From NCBI RefSeq assembly GCF_017948485.1, contig NZ_JAFFSX010000029.1, positions 1 to 64,000 on the forward strand: a stretch of DNA of 64,000 nucleotides, read 5' to 3'. This document shows, in pieces, positions 17,109 through 24,310 of the stretch. The notes under the pieces were generated by a model. The model did no database searches, had not been told where the DNA came from, and saw nothing but the letters and a program-made list of their open reading frames with translations. The first letter of the stretch is position 1, and every line of letters starts with the position of its first letter. The translations under genes were made by a program, and so were the position numbers. This DNA comes from Streptomyces sp. GESEQ-35 (GTDB taxonomy: Bacteria > Actinomycetota > Actinomycetes > Streptomycetales > Streptomycetaceae).

Positions 17109-18302
17109 ATGTCGTACGTGGAAATGCCGGGCGCGAAGGTACCCATCCGTATGTGGACCGACCCGGCGACAGTCGAGGACGTGGCACTCCAGCAGCTCCG
17201 GAACGTGGCAACCCTGCCCTGGATCAAGGGCCTCGCCGTCATGCCGGACGTGCACTACGGAAAGGGCGCGACGGTCGGGTCCGTCATCGCCATGCGCGGG
17301 GCCGTCTGTCCCGCGGCGGTGGGGGTGGACATCGGGTGCGGGATGTCGGCGGTGAAGACGTCGCTGACGGCGAACGACCTGCCGGGGGATCTGTCGCGGC
17401 TGCGGTCGAAGATCGAGCAGGCGATTCCGGTGGGGCGGGGGATGCATGACAGTCCTGTGGAGCCGGGGCGGTTCCATGGGTTCGCTACCGGGGGGTGGGA
17501 CGAGTTTTGGGGGCGGTTCGACGGGGTTGCCGAGGCGGTCAAATTCCGTCAGGAACGCGCCACGAAGCAGATGGGAACGCTCGGATCCGGAAACCACTTC
17601 ACAGAGGTGTGCATAGGTGATGACGGATCGATCTGGCTCATGCTCCACTCCGGATCCCGGAACATCGGCAAGGAGCTGGCCGACCACCACATCGGCGTAG
17701 CCCAGAAGCTTCCGCACAACCAGGGGCTGATCGACCGCGACCTCGCGGTCTTCGTCGCGGACACCCCGCAGATGGCGGCGTACCAGAACGATCTCTACTG
17801 GGCGCAGGAGTACGCGAAGTACAACAGGTCGATCATGATGGCTCTCCTCAAGGACGTGATCCGCAAGGAGTTCAAGAAGGCCCGGGTCACCTTCGAACCC
17901 GAGGTGAGCTGTCATCACAACTACGTGAGCCGTGAGCGTTATGAGGGCATGGACCTGCTCGTCACCCGCAAGGGGGCGATCAGCGCCAGGGCCGGGGAGT
18001 ACGGCATCATCCCGGGCTCGATGGGCACAGGTTCGTACATCGTGAAGGGCCTCGGCAACGACAAGTCCTTCAACTCGGCGTCGCACGGCGCCGGTCGGCG
18101 CATGAGCCGCAACGCGGCCAAGCGGCGGTTCTCGACGAAGGACCTGGAGGAGCAGACGCGGGGCGTGGAGTGCCGTAAGGACTCCGGTGTCGTGGATGAG
18201 ATCCCGGGTGCGTACAAGCCGATCGAGCAGGTCATCGATCAGCAGCGGGACCTCGTGGAGGTCGTGGCGAAGCTGAAGCAGGTCGTGTGCGTGAAGGGCT
18301 GA
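17109..18302 (+). CDS. rtcB: RtcB-family RNA ligase
   Basis: RtcB joins RNA 2',3'-cyclic phosphate ends to 5'-OH ends using GTP and Mn2+, in RNA repair or tRNA healing. Visible family signatures are GVDIGCGMSAVKT (metal-binding Cys), GSGNHFTEVCI, SCHHNYVSRE (metal/guanylate region) and NSASHGAGRRMSR. The 397-residue size is usual. The ATG at 17109 has gagggcg upstream; the open frame before it is untranslated-looking and unusually AT-rich (tcttttattttttc near 17076-17090). No archease or RtcR regulator gene is adjacent, as is common in actinobacteria. Confidence 0.94.
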   Translation: MSYVEMPGAKVPIRMWTDPATVEDVALQQLRNVATLPWIKGLAVMPDVHYGKGATVGSVIAMRGAVCPAAVGVDIGCGMSAVKTSLTANDLPGDLSRLRSKIEQAIPVGRGMHDSPVEPGRFHGFATGGWDEFWGRFDGVAEAVKFRQERATKQMGTLGSGNHFTEVCIGDDGSIWLMLHSGSRNIGKELADHHIGVAQKLPHNQGLIDRDLAVFVADTPQMAAYQNDLYWAQEYAKYNRSIMMALLKDVIRKEFKKARVTFEPEVSCHHNYVSRERYEGMDLLVTRKGAISARAGEYGIIPGSMGTGSYIVKGLGNDKSFNSASHGAGRRMSRNAAKRRFSTKDLEEQTRGVECRKDSGVVDEIPGAYKPIEQVIDQQRDLVEVVAKLKQVVCVKG

Positions 18303-18324
18303 GGCTGAGGGGGTTTCGGCCCTC

Positions 18325-18483
18325 TCACTTCGCGTGCGTCACCGCATAGATCATCACGAACGCGACGATGTGGATGCCGAAGAGGAAGTACGCGAGGTAG
18401 TACCAGACGATGCGTTCGCGTTTCTTTTCCAGGGCCAGTTGGCGCTGCTCGCGGTCGTGCTGCTCCTGTTCGCTCTCCGGCAT
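18325..18483 (-). CDS. Small single-span membrane protein, 52 residues
   Basis: The frame encodes MPESEQEQHDREQRQLALEK, then a KKRER basic stretch, a membrane helix IVWYYLAYFLFGIHIVAFVM and the tail IYAVTHAK. The charged amphipathic N-terminus followed by one helix suggests a C-out or peripheral scaffold-type mini membrane protein. Its ATG shares one base with the TGA of the SDR gene upstream (TGATG), and a gggag lies at good spacing, so translation is probably coupled to the SDR. Function unknown; it vaguely recalls other short actinobacterial membrane DUFs with a GxHxxAF helix. Confidence 0.75.
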   Translation of the reverse strand: MPESEQEQHDREQRQLALEKKRERIVWYYLAYFLFGIHIVAFVMIYAVTHAK

Positions 18484-19250
18484 CACAACTCCCTGTGCAC
18501 CTTGGTGTTCGATGCCTGGGCGCGGGGGCGGACGATGAGGAGGTCGATGTTGACGTGGCTGGGGCGGGTTACCGCCCAGGTGATCGTGTCGGCTACGTCG
18601 TCGGCGGTCAGGGGCTCCGCGACGCCTGCGTAGACCTTCTCCGCCTTCTCCTTGTCGCCGTCGAAGCGGGTGAGGGCGAACTCGTCGGTCTTGACCATGC
18701 CCGGCGCGATCTCGATGACCCGGACCGGCCGGCCCACGATTTCCAGGCGGAGGGTTTCGGCGAGGACGTGGGCGCCGTGCTTGGCGGCCACGTAGCCGGC
18801 GCCGCCTTCGTAGGTGCCGTGGCCTGCCGTGGAGGAGAGGACGACCACCGTGCCGTCGCCGCTTGCGGTGAGGGCGGGGAGCAGGGCCTGGGTGAGGTTG
18901 AGGGTGCCGATGACGTTCGTTTCGTACATCTGGCGCCAGTCGGCCGGGTCGCCGGTGGCGACGGGGTCGGCGCCGAGTGCGCCGCCGGCGTTGTTGACGA
19001 GGACGCCGATCGTCTTGAAGGCGCTCGCGAACTCGTCGACCGCCGCGCGGTCCGTCACGTCCAGGGCGTACGCCGCTGCCGAGTGGCCCGCCTGGTTGAT
19101 CTCCTCGGCCAGCGCCTCGATGCGGTCCTTGCGGCGGGCGGTGAGGACGACGCGGTAGCCCGCGGCCGCCAGTTGCCGTGCCGTCGCGGCGCCGATGCCG
19201 CTGCTGGCACCGGTGATGACGGCGATACGGGACGCGGCGGCGGGGGTCAT
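18483..19250 (-). CDS. Short-chain dehydrogenase/reductase
   Basis: A 255-residue classical SDR. It has the NAD(P)-binding motif TGASSGIG at residues 13-20, an Arg pair after it (LTARRKDR) favouring NADPH, the NNAGG motif, catalytic Ser in VVVLSSTAG and catalytic YVAAK. The segment AETLRLEIVGRPVRVIEIAP and the end INIDLL-type strand match the YdfG/SDR group acting on beta-hydroxy acids or small alcohols, but the substrate cannot be read from sequence. The start at 19250 gives the usual short N-terminus. It is translationally coupled to the 52-residue membrane protein downstream. Confidence 0.9.
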   Translation of the reverse strand: MTPAAASRIAVITGASSGIGAATARQLAAAGYRVVLTARRKDRIEALAEEINQAGHSAAAYALDVTDRAAVDEFASAFKTIGVLVNNAGGALGADPVATGDPADWRQMYETNVIGTLNLTQALLPALTASGDGTVVVLSSTAGHGTYEGGAGYVAAKHGAHVLAETLRLEIVGRPVRVIEIAPGMVKTDEFALTRFDGDKEKAEKVYAGVAEPLTADDVADTITWAVTRPSHVNIDLLIVRPRAQASNTKVHREL

Positions 19251-19413
19251 ACGGCAGCTCCAGGTGGGTCCAGGCGGTCTTCGTGCGCGTGTGTGCCTGT
19301 CCGCCAGGATAGGTGGGCCGCGGCGGTGTCCGGGCGCGGGTTCAAGGGGCGGGACGCCCGGTCCGGGGGAGACAATGAGGTGGGTGATCCTCTCCCCAGT
19401 GAGGAGGCGGGTC

Positions 19414-19848
19414 ATGGGTGAAGCTCGTGACGTGATGGACCGGCTCACCGAGGCGGTCACCGGTTCGCCGGATCTCAAGGCGCTCGCCGAGGTCTACGCC
19501 GAGGATGCGGTGGCGATCACGCCGGACGGCGGAGAGATCCATGGGCGCGACCACATCGTGGAGTACTGGCGGCAGATGACGGACGCGGTTCCCGAGGGGA
19601 CCTTCGAGACTGTGTACGCGTACGAGATCGGGGACACCGCCGTCGACGAAGGGTTCTTCAGCGGCAGGAACACGGGACCGATCCAGCTGCCGTCCGGGGA
19701 GTCGATGCCCGCCACGCAGAAGGAGATCAGGATCCGCGGGGTTGATTTCGCGACCGTCCGGGACGGCCGGATCGTCAGTTATCGCCTCTACTTCGACCAG
19801 ATGGAGTTCCTGGAGCAGCTGGGGCTGCTGCCCGACCTGCCGGCCTGA
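19414..19848 (+). CDS. SnoaL-like / NTF2-fold protein
   Basis: A 144-residue single-domain protein. The pattern LTEAVTGSPDLKALAEVYAE, DAVAITPDGGEIHGRDHIVEY, then VDFATVRDGRIVSYRLYFDQ is the cone-shaped NTF2-like fold of SnoaL-type proteins. These include cyclases, isomerases and simple binding proteins, so no reaction can be assigned. A near-perfect gaggagg lies 7 nt before the ATG at 19414. It is divergent from the SDR gene and convergent with the YnfA gene. Confidence 0.85.
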   Translation: MGEARDVMDRLTEAVTGSPDLKALAEVYAEDAVAITPDGGEIHGRDHIVEYWRQMTDAVPEGTFETVYAYEIGDTAVDEGFFSGRNTGPIQLPSGESMPATQKEIRIRGVDFATVRDGRIVSYRLYFDQMEFLEQLGLLPDLPA

Positions 19849-19872
19849 GTCCGTCGGCCTGAGTCCGCCGCG

Positions 19873-20208
19873 TCACTGTCCTCGCGGCGCGTACATGATC
19901 ACTGCCATGCCGGCGAGGCAGATCAGTGCGCCCGTCACGTCGTAGCGGTCGGGCTTGTAGCCGTCGGCGACCATGCCCCAGGCGATCGAACCGGCGACGA
20001 AGATGCCGCCGTATGCGGCGAGGATGCGGCCGAAGTGGGCGTCCGGCTGGAAGGTGGCGACGAAGCCGTAGGCGCCGAGGGCGAGGACGCCGCCGCCGAT
20101 CCAGAGCCAGCCGCGGTGCTCGCGCAGGCCCTGCCAGACCAGCCAGGCGCCGCCGATCTCGAAGAGCGCGGCGACGACGAAGAGGGCTGCGGAGCGGACG
20201 ATCAGCAT
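19873..20208 (-). CDS. YnfA/UPF0060 family membrane protein
   Basis: A 111-residue protein with four membrane helices and the YnfA signatures LFEIGGAWLVWQGLREHRG, ALGAYGFVATFQPDAHFGRI, AAYGGIFVAGSIAWG and PDRYDVTGALICLAGMAVIM. The family is related to small multidrug-resistance transporters; some members export quaternary compounds, but the physiological role is mostly unknown. Length and all helices are complete. Confidence 0.94.
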   Translation of the reverse strand: MLIVRSAALFVVAALFEIGGAWLVWQGLREHRGWLWIGGGVLALGAYGFVATFQPDAHFGRILAAYGGIFVAGSIAWGMVADGYKPDRYDVTGALICLAGMAVIMYAPRGQ

Positions 20209-20324
20209 GTCGGCAGCTTTGCATGCCCCGGTTCCGGGGTTCGCGTCACCTGTTGGACGGCGCCTGTCGCCCGCTCCACGTGGGATACATCCGTACGACC
20301 ACCGTGGAGTGAGGAGTCGGCTGG

Positions 20325-20795
20325 ATGAGAACGACGCGGGTTTTGGCGGCGTGCGGCGCCGCCCTGATGATGATCGGCGGCGCGGCTCCGCTCGCCGTCG
20401 CCGACGCGGTCCCCGAGGCCGATCTCGCCTATCACGGTGCCGCGTCCATCGCCGCCGGCCGGGTCGGCGTACGGTTCACGCCGCGCAATCACGGGCCGTC
20501 CGCCGTTTCCGACGCCTCGGTGCGGCTGCGCTGGTCGGAGCCGCTCGCCGACGGGCAGACGCTGCCGGGCGGGTGTGCGCGGGCCGGGGAGCGGGATGTG
20601 GTGTGCCGTGTCGGGGCGCTGTCCGCGGACGGGCTCGGTAAGCAGATCAGTCTGCGGGTCGGGCTGCGGGGCACGCCGTCCGAGGTGTTGCTGGAGATCG
20701 ACACGGTGTGGAACGGCGGGGCGGTGGACCGCAACCGGGACAACGACCGGCAGCGGGTGCTGGTCCTGGACTCCGGGGACGAGTACTACTTCTAG
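20325..20795 (+). CDS. Secreted protein of unknown function
   Basis: A 156-residue protein with a Sec signal (MRTTRVLAACGAALMMIGGA, cleavage near AVADA). The mature part is beta-rich with two cysteines (GGCARAGERDVVCRVG) that could form a disulfide. The order GVRFTPRNHGPSAVSDASV, LRWSEPLADGQ, DNDRQRVLVLD resembles a DUF11 or CARDB-like extracellular beta domain (a NxGPS motif is typical). No enzyme motif. The stop codon lies in a 17-bp tandem duplication, and the MarR gene begins 44 bp later. Confidence 0.7.
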   Translation: MRTTRVLAACGAALMMIGGAAPLAVADAVPEADLAYHGAASIAAGRVGVRFTPRNHGPSAVSDASVRLRWSEPLADGQTLPGGCARAGERDVVCRVGALSADGLGKQISLRVGLRGTPSEVLLEIDTVWNGGAVDRNRDNDRQRVLVLDSGDEYYF

Positions 20796-20816
20796 ACAGG
20801 TACTACTTCTGGACGG
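20783..20816. repeat. 17-bp tandem duplication across a stop codon
   Basis: gtactacttctagacag is repeated as gtactacttctggacgg immediately after. The first copy holds the TAG of the secreted-protein gene; in the second the TAG has become TGG. Confidence 0.85.
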
Positions 20817-20838
20817 TGCAGACGAAAGGGCGGGCGGC

Positions 20839-21312
20839 ATGACCGGCGACGCACGGACGCGGCTGCTCGACGAGCTGTCCGCGGTGTCCCGCCGCTACAT
20901 GGCCTCGTACGCCCTGTTCAACCAGGCCGTCGCCGACCGCATCGGGCTGCACCCCACCGACCTGCAGTGTCTGAATCTGCTCACGCTGGAGGGCGGGTCG
21001 GTGACGACGGGCCGGATCGCGGCGCTCACGGGGCTGACCACCGGGTCGGCGACACGGCTGGTGGACCGGCTGGAGAAGGCGGGGTACGTCGTCCGGGAGC
21101 GGGACGCGGGCGACCGGCGGCGGGTGCTGGTGGCGCCCGTGCCGGAGAAGACCGCCGAGTTCGGACGGATGTGGGAGCGGCTGAGCGGCGGCTGGTCCGC
21201 CCTCTTCGACGAACTGGACGACGCCGAACTCGCCCTGATCATCGGGCACATGAGGCGGACGGTGGAGTTCAGCGGGGAGCAGGTCGCGCGGCTGCGGGCG
21301 GAGCGGGCCTAG
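20839..21312 (+). CDS. MarR-family transcriptional regulator
   Basis: A 157-residue winged-helix regulator: LHPTDLQCLNLLTLEGGSVT, recognition helix region TGLTTGSATRLVDRLEKAGY, then wing VRERDAGDRRRVLVAPV. The middle is followed by the dimerising helix LFDELDDAELALIIGHMRRT. It probably acts as a ligand-responsive repressor; the target is not evident, since neighbours are a secreted protein and a convergent HxlR gene overlapping by 4 bp. The ATG at 20839 has only a weak ggcgggcgg upstream. Confidence 0.9.
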   Translation: MTGDARTRLLDELSAVSRRYMASYALFNQAVADRIGLHPTDLQCLNLLTLEGGSVTTGRIAALTGLTTGSATRLVDRLEKAGYVVRERDAGDRRRVLVAPVPEKTAEFGRMWERLSGGWSALFDELDDAELALIIGHMRRTVEFSGEQVARLRAERA

Positions 21313-21716
21313 CTGCTCCGGCTCTCCGCGTCGTACCGGTCCCGTGCCTCGTGGACCTGCTCGATGTGGGTCTCCGCCCAGTCCTTCACCGCGGTGAGCA
21401 CGTGGGCGAGGCCGGTGCCGAGCGGGGTGAGTTCGTAGTCGACGCGGACGGGTACGGCCGCGGTCACCGTGCGGGAGAGGACGCCGTCGCGTTCCAGTGA
21501 ACGCAGCGTCTGCGTCAGCATCTTGGGGCTCACGCCGGCGATCTTGCGGCTGAGGTCGCTGTAGCGCATCGGCCCGGTGGAGAGGGCGGCGATGACGAGG
21601 CAGACCCACTTGTCGCTGATGCGGTCGACGAGCTGGTGGGTGGGGCAGTTGCGGAGGAACGCGTCGTATTCGACGCGGGCCTGTTCACGCCGCTGGGCCG
21701 CGGTCCGGGTCGCCAT
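21309..21716 (-). CDS. HxlR-family transcriptional regulator
   Basis: A 135-residue HxlR-type winged helix: CPTHQLVDRISDKWVCLVIA, MRYSDLSRKIAGVSPKMLTQ, TLRSLERDGVLSRTV, VDYELTPLGTGL. A conserved-type Cys near residue 24 lies just before the DNA-binding domain, as in redox- or electrophile-sensing members. It is divergent from an MDR-type oxidoreductase with a 124-bp shared region containing an inverted repeat, the classic HxlR arrangement, so that oxidoreductase is its likely target. Confidence 0.93.
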   Translation of the reverse strand: MATRTAAQRREQARVEYDAFLRNCPTHQLVDRISDKWVCLVIAALSTGPMRYSDLSRKIAGVSPKMLTQTLRSLERDGVLSRTVTAAVPVRVDYELTPLGTGLAHVLTAVKDWAETHIEQVHEARDRYDAESRSS

Positions 21717-21747
21717 GGCTCACCTCCGGGGTACGTACGCACCTTCA

Positions 21748-21761
21748 GGTAACTACTTACC
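21748..21761. promoter_or_regulatory. Candidate HxlR operator
   Basis: ggtaactacttacc is an inverted repeat (ggtaa-N4-ttacc) between the divergent HxlR and oxidoreductase genes. A second CTACT/AGTAG dyad overlaps it to the right (21753-21772). Position and symmetry suggest HxlR binding; not proven. Confidence 0.55.
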
Positions 21762-21840
21762 AGGAGATAGTAGCTCTTCCTAGGGTTGTTGCAGCAGGGG
21801 AGATACCCCGGCCAGCAGTGACACTTGGGAGTTGTCAGTC

Positions 21841-22725
21841 ATGCGAGCTGTTGTGGTGACGACCTTCGGCGGGCCCGAGGCCGTGGAGGTCGTGGAGACC
21901 GTGGTACCGGAGCCCGCCGCGCGACAGGTGCGGATCAAGGTCGCCGCGGCCGCGCTGAACCCGGTGGATGCCGGGGCGCGCTCGGGCGTCTTCGGCGGCG
22001 ACGGCGAGCGGATCGGCCTCGGCTGGGACGTCGCCGGTACCGTCGACGCAACCGACGCGGGGAGCGCTTGGAGCGTCGGCGACGAGGTGGTGGCCCTGCA
22101 TCACGGCCCGGTGAAGCCGCTGGGCACACACGCCGAGTACGTGGTCGTGGACACGGACGCGGTGGCGAAGGCGCCGGCGGGGGTCGACGCCGTACACGCC
22201 GCCACGCTTCCGCTGAACGCCCTGGCCGCCGTACAGGCCCTGGATCAGCTGGAGTTGACGCCGGAGCGGTCTCTGCTGGTGACGGGCGCCGCGGGCGCGG
22301 TCGGCGGGTACGCCGTCCAACTCGCCGCCCACCGCGGGATATCGGTGACCGGGATGGCCCGGGAGGCGGACGAGGAGTTCGTACGGTCCCTGGGCGCGGC
22401 CCACTTCACGACCGGTGACGGGGGCGGCTTCGACGCGGTGCTCGACGCGGCGATCCTCGGCGCGGCGGCCCTGGAGCGGGTGCGGGACGGCGGTGCCTAC
22501 GTCGGCGTCATCCCCGGGACCGCACCGGCGTCCGTGCGCGGCATCCGGGTCGCCGAGCTCGGGGTCGTCGCCGACGGTGCACGCCTCGCGGAACTGGCCG
22601 CGCTCGTGGAGGAGGGCGTGCTGACGCTGCGCGTCGCCGGGACGTACCCCCTGGACGAGGCAGCCAAGGCGCACGCCCGGCTGGCGGAGGGCGGGATGCG
22701 GGGGCGGATCGTGCTGGTCCCGTAG
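21841..22725 (+). CDS. NADP-dependent MDR oxidoreductase (quinone reductase-like)
   Basis: A 294-residue zinc-free medium-chain dehydrogenase/reductase. N-terminal GroES-like part: MRAVVVTTFGGPEAVEVVET and ALNPVDAGARSG. Rossmann motif VTGAAGAVGGYAVQLAA near residues 145-160. It lacks the zinc-binding Cys/His set, so it belongs with quinone oxidoreductase/crotonyl-type reductases that reduce electrophilic enones or quinones. A ggga g at 21826-21830 precedes the ATG. Divergent HxlR regulator suggests induction by reactive electrophiles (inference). Confidence 0.9.
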   Translation: MRAVVVTTFGGPEAVEVVETVVPEPAARQVRIKVAAAALNPVDAGARSGVFGGDGERIGLGWDVAGTVDATDAGSAWSVGDEVVALHHGPVKPLGTHAEYVVVDTDAVAKAPAGVDAVHAATLPLNALAAVQALDQLELTPERSLLVTGAAGAVGGYAVQLAAHRGISVTGMAREADEEFVRSLGAAHFTTGDGGGFDAVLDAAILGAAALERVRDGGAYVGVIPGTAPASVRGIRVAELGVVADGARLAELAALVEEGVLTLRVAGTYPLDEAAKAHARLAEGGMRGRIVLVP

Positions 22726-22731
22726 CCCGCC

Positions 22732-23565
22732 TCAGTTCGCGTCGCCGTCGGAGCGCGCGCTCGCCGCGTACGTCGTCGGTGGGACGCCGATCGTGCCGGT
22801 GAAGTCCCGTACCAGGTGGGCCTGGTCGGCGTAGCCGAGGTCGGCGGCGAGGGCGGACCAGTCGACGTCGCGTCGGGCGCCAGCGAGTTCCAGGGCCTCG
22901 TGGATGCGGTAGCGGAGGATCACCCACTTCGGGGTGGTTCCGACGTACGCCGAGAAGAGCCGTTGCAGCGCTCGCACCGAGAGGCCTTGCGTGTGGGCGA
23001 AGTCGCCGACGCGGCGCACGGTGCGGTCGGCGCGGATGCGCTGGACGAGGTCCATGGCGAGGTCGGCCTGCGGGTCGGGCGTGGGGGCGAGGGAGAGCAG
23101 GAAGGCGTCGAGGGCGGTCAGCCGGGCTGCGTCGTCGGCCGGGCCCACGATCGAACGGGCCGTGTCGGGTGTGGCCTGCGGGAACACCTCCCCGGCGGGC
23201 AGCGCGCGGCCCGTCCAGTGCGACGCCGGTGCGTCGGGTGCGTACGGGCGGAAGCCGCCGGGGCGGAACTTCGCCCCGCACACCCGCCCCCGCCCGGTCA
23301 GCTTCCTGGTGAACAGGCCCAGCGGGATGCCGGTCACCTCGCCGTACGGCGGACCTTCTTCCTCGTCCCACTGGAAGGTGAGGTTCACCGAGGGGTGCGG
23401 GACGACATGTGAGGCGTAGGGCCCGGGCAGGTCCCAGTCGATGAACCAGTACGTCTCGACGTACCGGCGCAGCGGCTCGGCGGGCCGGTGGCGGCGGAAC
23501 CGCACACGGGTCAGCAGCGCTGCCGGGTCGACGATCCCGCGGGTGTCGCGGCGGGGTGCGGCCAT
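22732..23565 (-). CDS. AraC-family regulator with DUF6597-type N-terminus
   Basis: A 277-residue regulator. The N-terminal domain (FRRHRPAEPLRRYVETYWFI, then VVPHPSVNLTFQW) is the DUF6597/AraC-like sensing domain, and the C-terminal double HTH (VRRVGDFAHTQGLSVRALQR, YRIHEALELA, LAADLGYADQAHLVRDF) is AraC-type. It is divergent, with 62 bp between, from the TIGR03086 metal-binding protein gene, so it likely controls that gene. No effector is known for this group. Confidence 0.92.
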   Translation of the reverse strand: MAAPRRDTRGIVDPAALLTRVRFRRHRPAEPLRRYVETYWFIDWDLPGPYASHVVPHPSVNLTFQWDEEEGPPYGEVTGIPLGLFTRKLTGRGRVCGAKFRPGGFRPYAPDAPASHWTGRALPAGEVFPQATPDTARSIVGPADDAARLTALDAFLLSLAPTPDPQADLAMDLVQRIRADRTVRRVGDFAHTQGLSVRALQRLFSAYVGTTPKWVILRYRIHEALELAGARRDVDWSALAADLGYADQAHLVRDFTGTIGVPPTTYAASARSDGDAN

Positions 23566-23615
23566 GGCCGGATCGTACGTCGCGTTTCTTCAAGCGGGGC
23601 AGGCCCTGGCGTCCC

Positions 23616-23621
23616 TACGGT
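23616..23621 (+). promoter_or_regulatory. Likely -10 hexamer for a leaderless TIGR03086 gene
   Basis: tacggt ends 6 nt before the ATG at 23628, with no Shine-Dalgarno between. Confidence 0.4.
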
Positions 23622-23627
23622 CGGAGT

Positions 23628-24239
23628 ATGGACATCGAGAGCATGCAGGAGAGCAAGTACGGCGTGGGCGAGCTGCTCGGCATGGCCCGTGACCGGGCCG
23701 TTCCGGTGCTGGTGGCGGTGCCCGATTCGGCGCTCGCCGCACCCACGCCGTGCGCCGAATACGACGTGAAGTCCCTGGTCAACCACCTCTTCCAGGTGGT
23801 CGTGGAGTTTCAGAAGCTGGCCGCCAAGGGGGAGTCGGACTTCGCCTCGACCCCTGACCGGGTCGGCGCGGGTCCGGACTGGCGCGAGCGGTTCGCGGGC
23901 GAGGCGGACCGGCTCGTGACGGCCTGGTCCGCGCCGGGTGCCGAGGACGGTGTGGCCGGGGCGTGGCAGATGCCCGCGAGGCTCGTCGGCTCGATGGCGC
24001 TGCTCGACCTGACCGTGCATGTGTGGGACCTGGCGCGCGCCACGGGCCAGGAGTATCCGGTGGCCGGCTGGGCGGAGCCGGTCGTCGAGCAGTTGTCGGG
24101 CACGGTCGCCACGCTCGCGCCGACCGCCCGGACGACGGGCGTGTTCGCGGATCCGGTGCCGGTGGGGGCGGATGCGTCGCCCTTCGAGCGGCTGCTCGCA
24201 CAGACCGGGCGGGACCCGTACTGGGTGTCGGCGGTGTGA
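23628..24239 (+). CDS. TIGR03086-type metal-binding protein (DinB/maleylpyruvate isomerase-like)
   Basis: A 203-residue helical-bundle protein. The APTPCAEYDVKSLVNHLFQV stretch is diagnostic of TIGR03086, with His in the first helix pair and LTVHVWDLARATG later giving the three-His metal site of the DinB/mycothiol-dependent isomerase superfamily. Members may act on mycothiol conjugates, but the reaction is unproven. It begins divergent from the AraC-type gene that probably regulates it. Confidence 0.88.
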   Translation: MDIESMQESKYGVGELLGMARDRAVPVLVAVPDSALAAPTPCAEYDVKSLVNHLFQVVVEFQKLAAKGESDFASTPDRVGAGPDWRERFAGEADRLVTAWSAPGAEDGVAGAWQMPARLVGSMALLDLTVHVWDLARATGQEYPVAGWAEPVVEQLSGTVATLAPTARTTGVFADPVPVGADASPFERLLAQTGRDPYWVSAV

Positions 24240-24272
24240 GGGAATAGGAGGCGCGGGGGCGCCGTTCTCCGG

Positions 24273-24278
24273 TATAGT
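24273..24278 (+). promoter_or_regulatory. Candidate -10 box of the flavin monooxygenase operon
   Basis: tatagt is an unusually good consensus -10 for this GC-rich sequence and overlaps the left arm of the inverted repeat at 24277. No clear -35 is visible upstream. Confidence 0.55.
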
Positions 24279-24290
24279 TGAACCATCAAC
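24277..24290. promoter_or_regulatory. Inverted repeat operator candidate
   Basis: gttgaaccatcaac is a perfect 5-bp inverted repeat with 4-nt spacer, overlapping the -10 and lying 20 nt before the ATG of the LLM gene. A repressor bound here would block transcription. MarR proteins commonly use gttga/tcaac half-sites. Confidence 0.6.
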
Positions 24291-24310
24291 AATCCGGAGG
24301 ATGAGCGACC

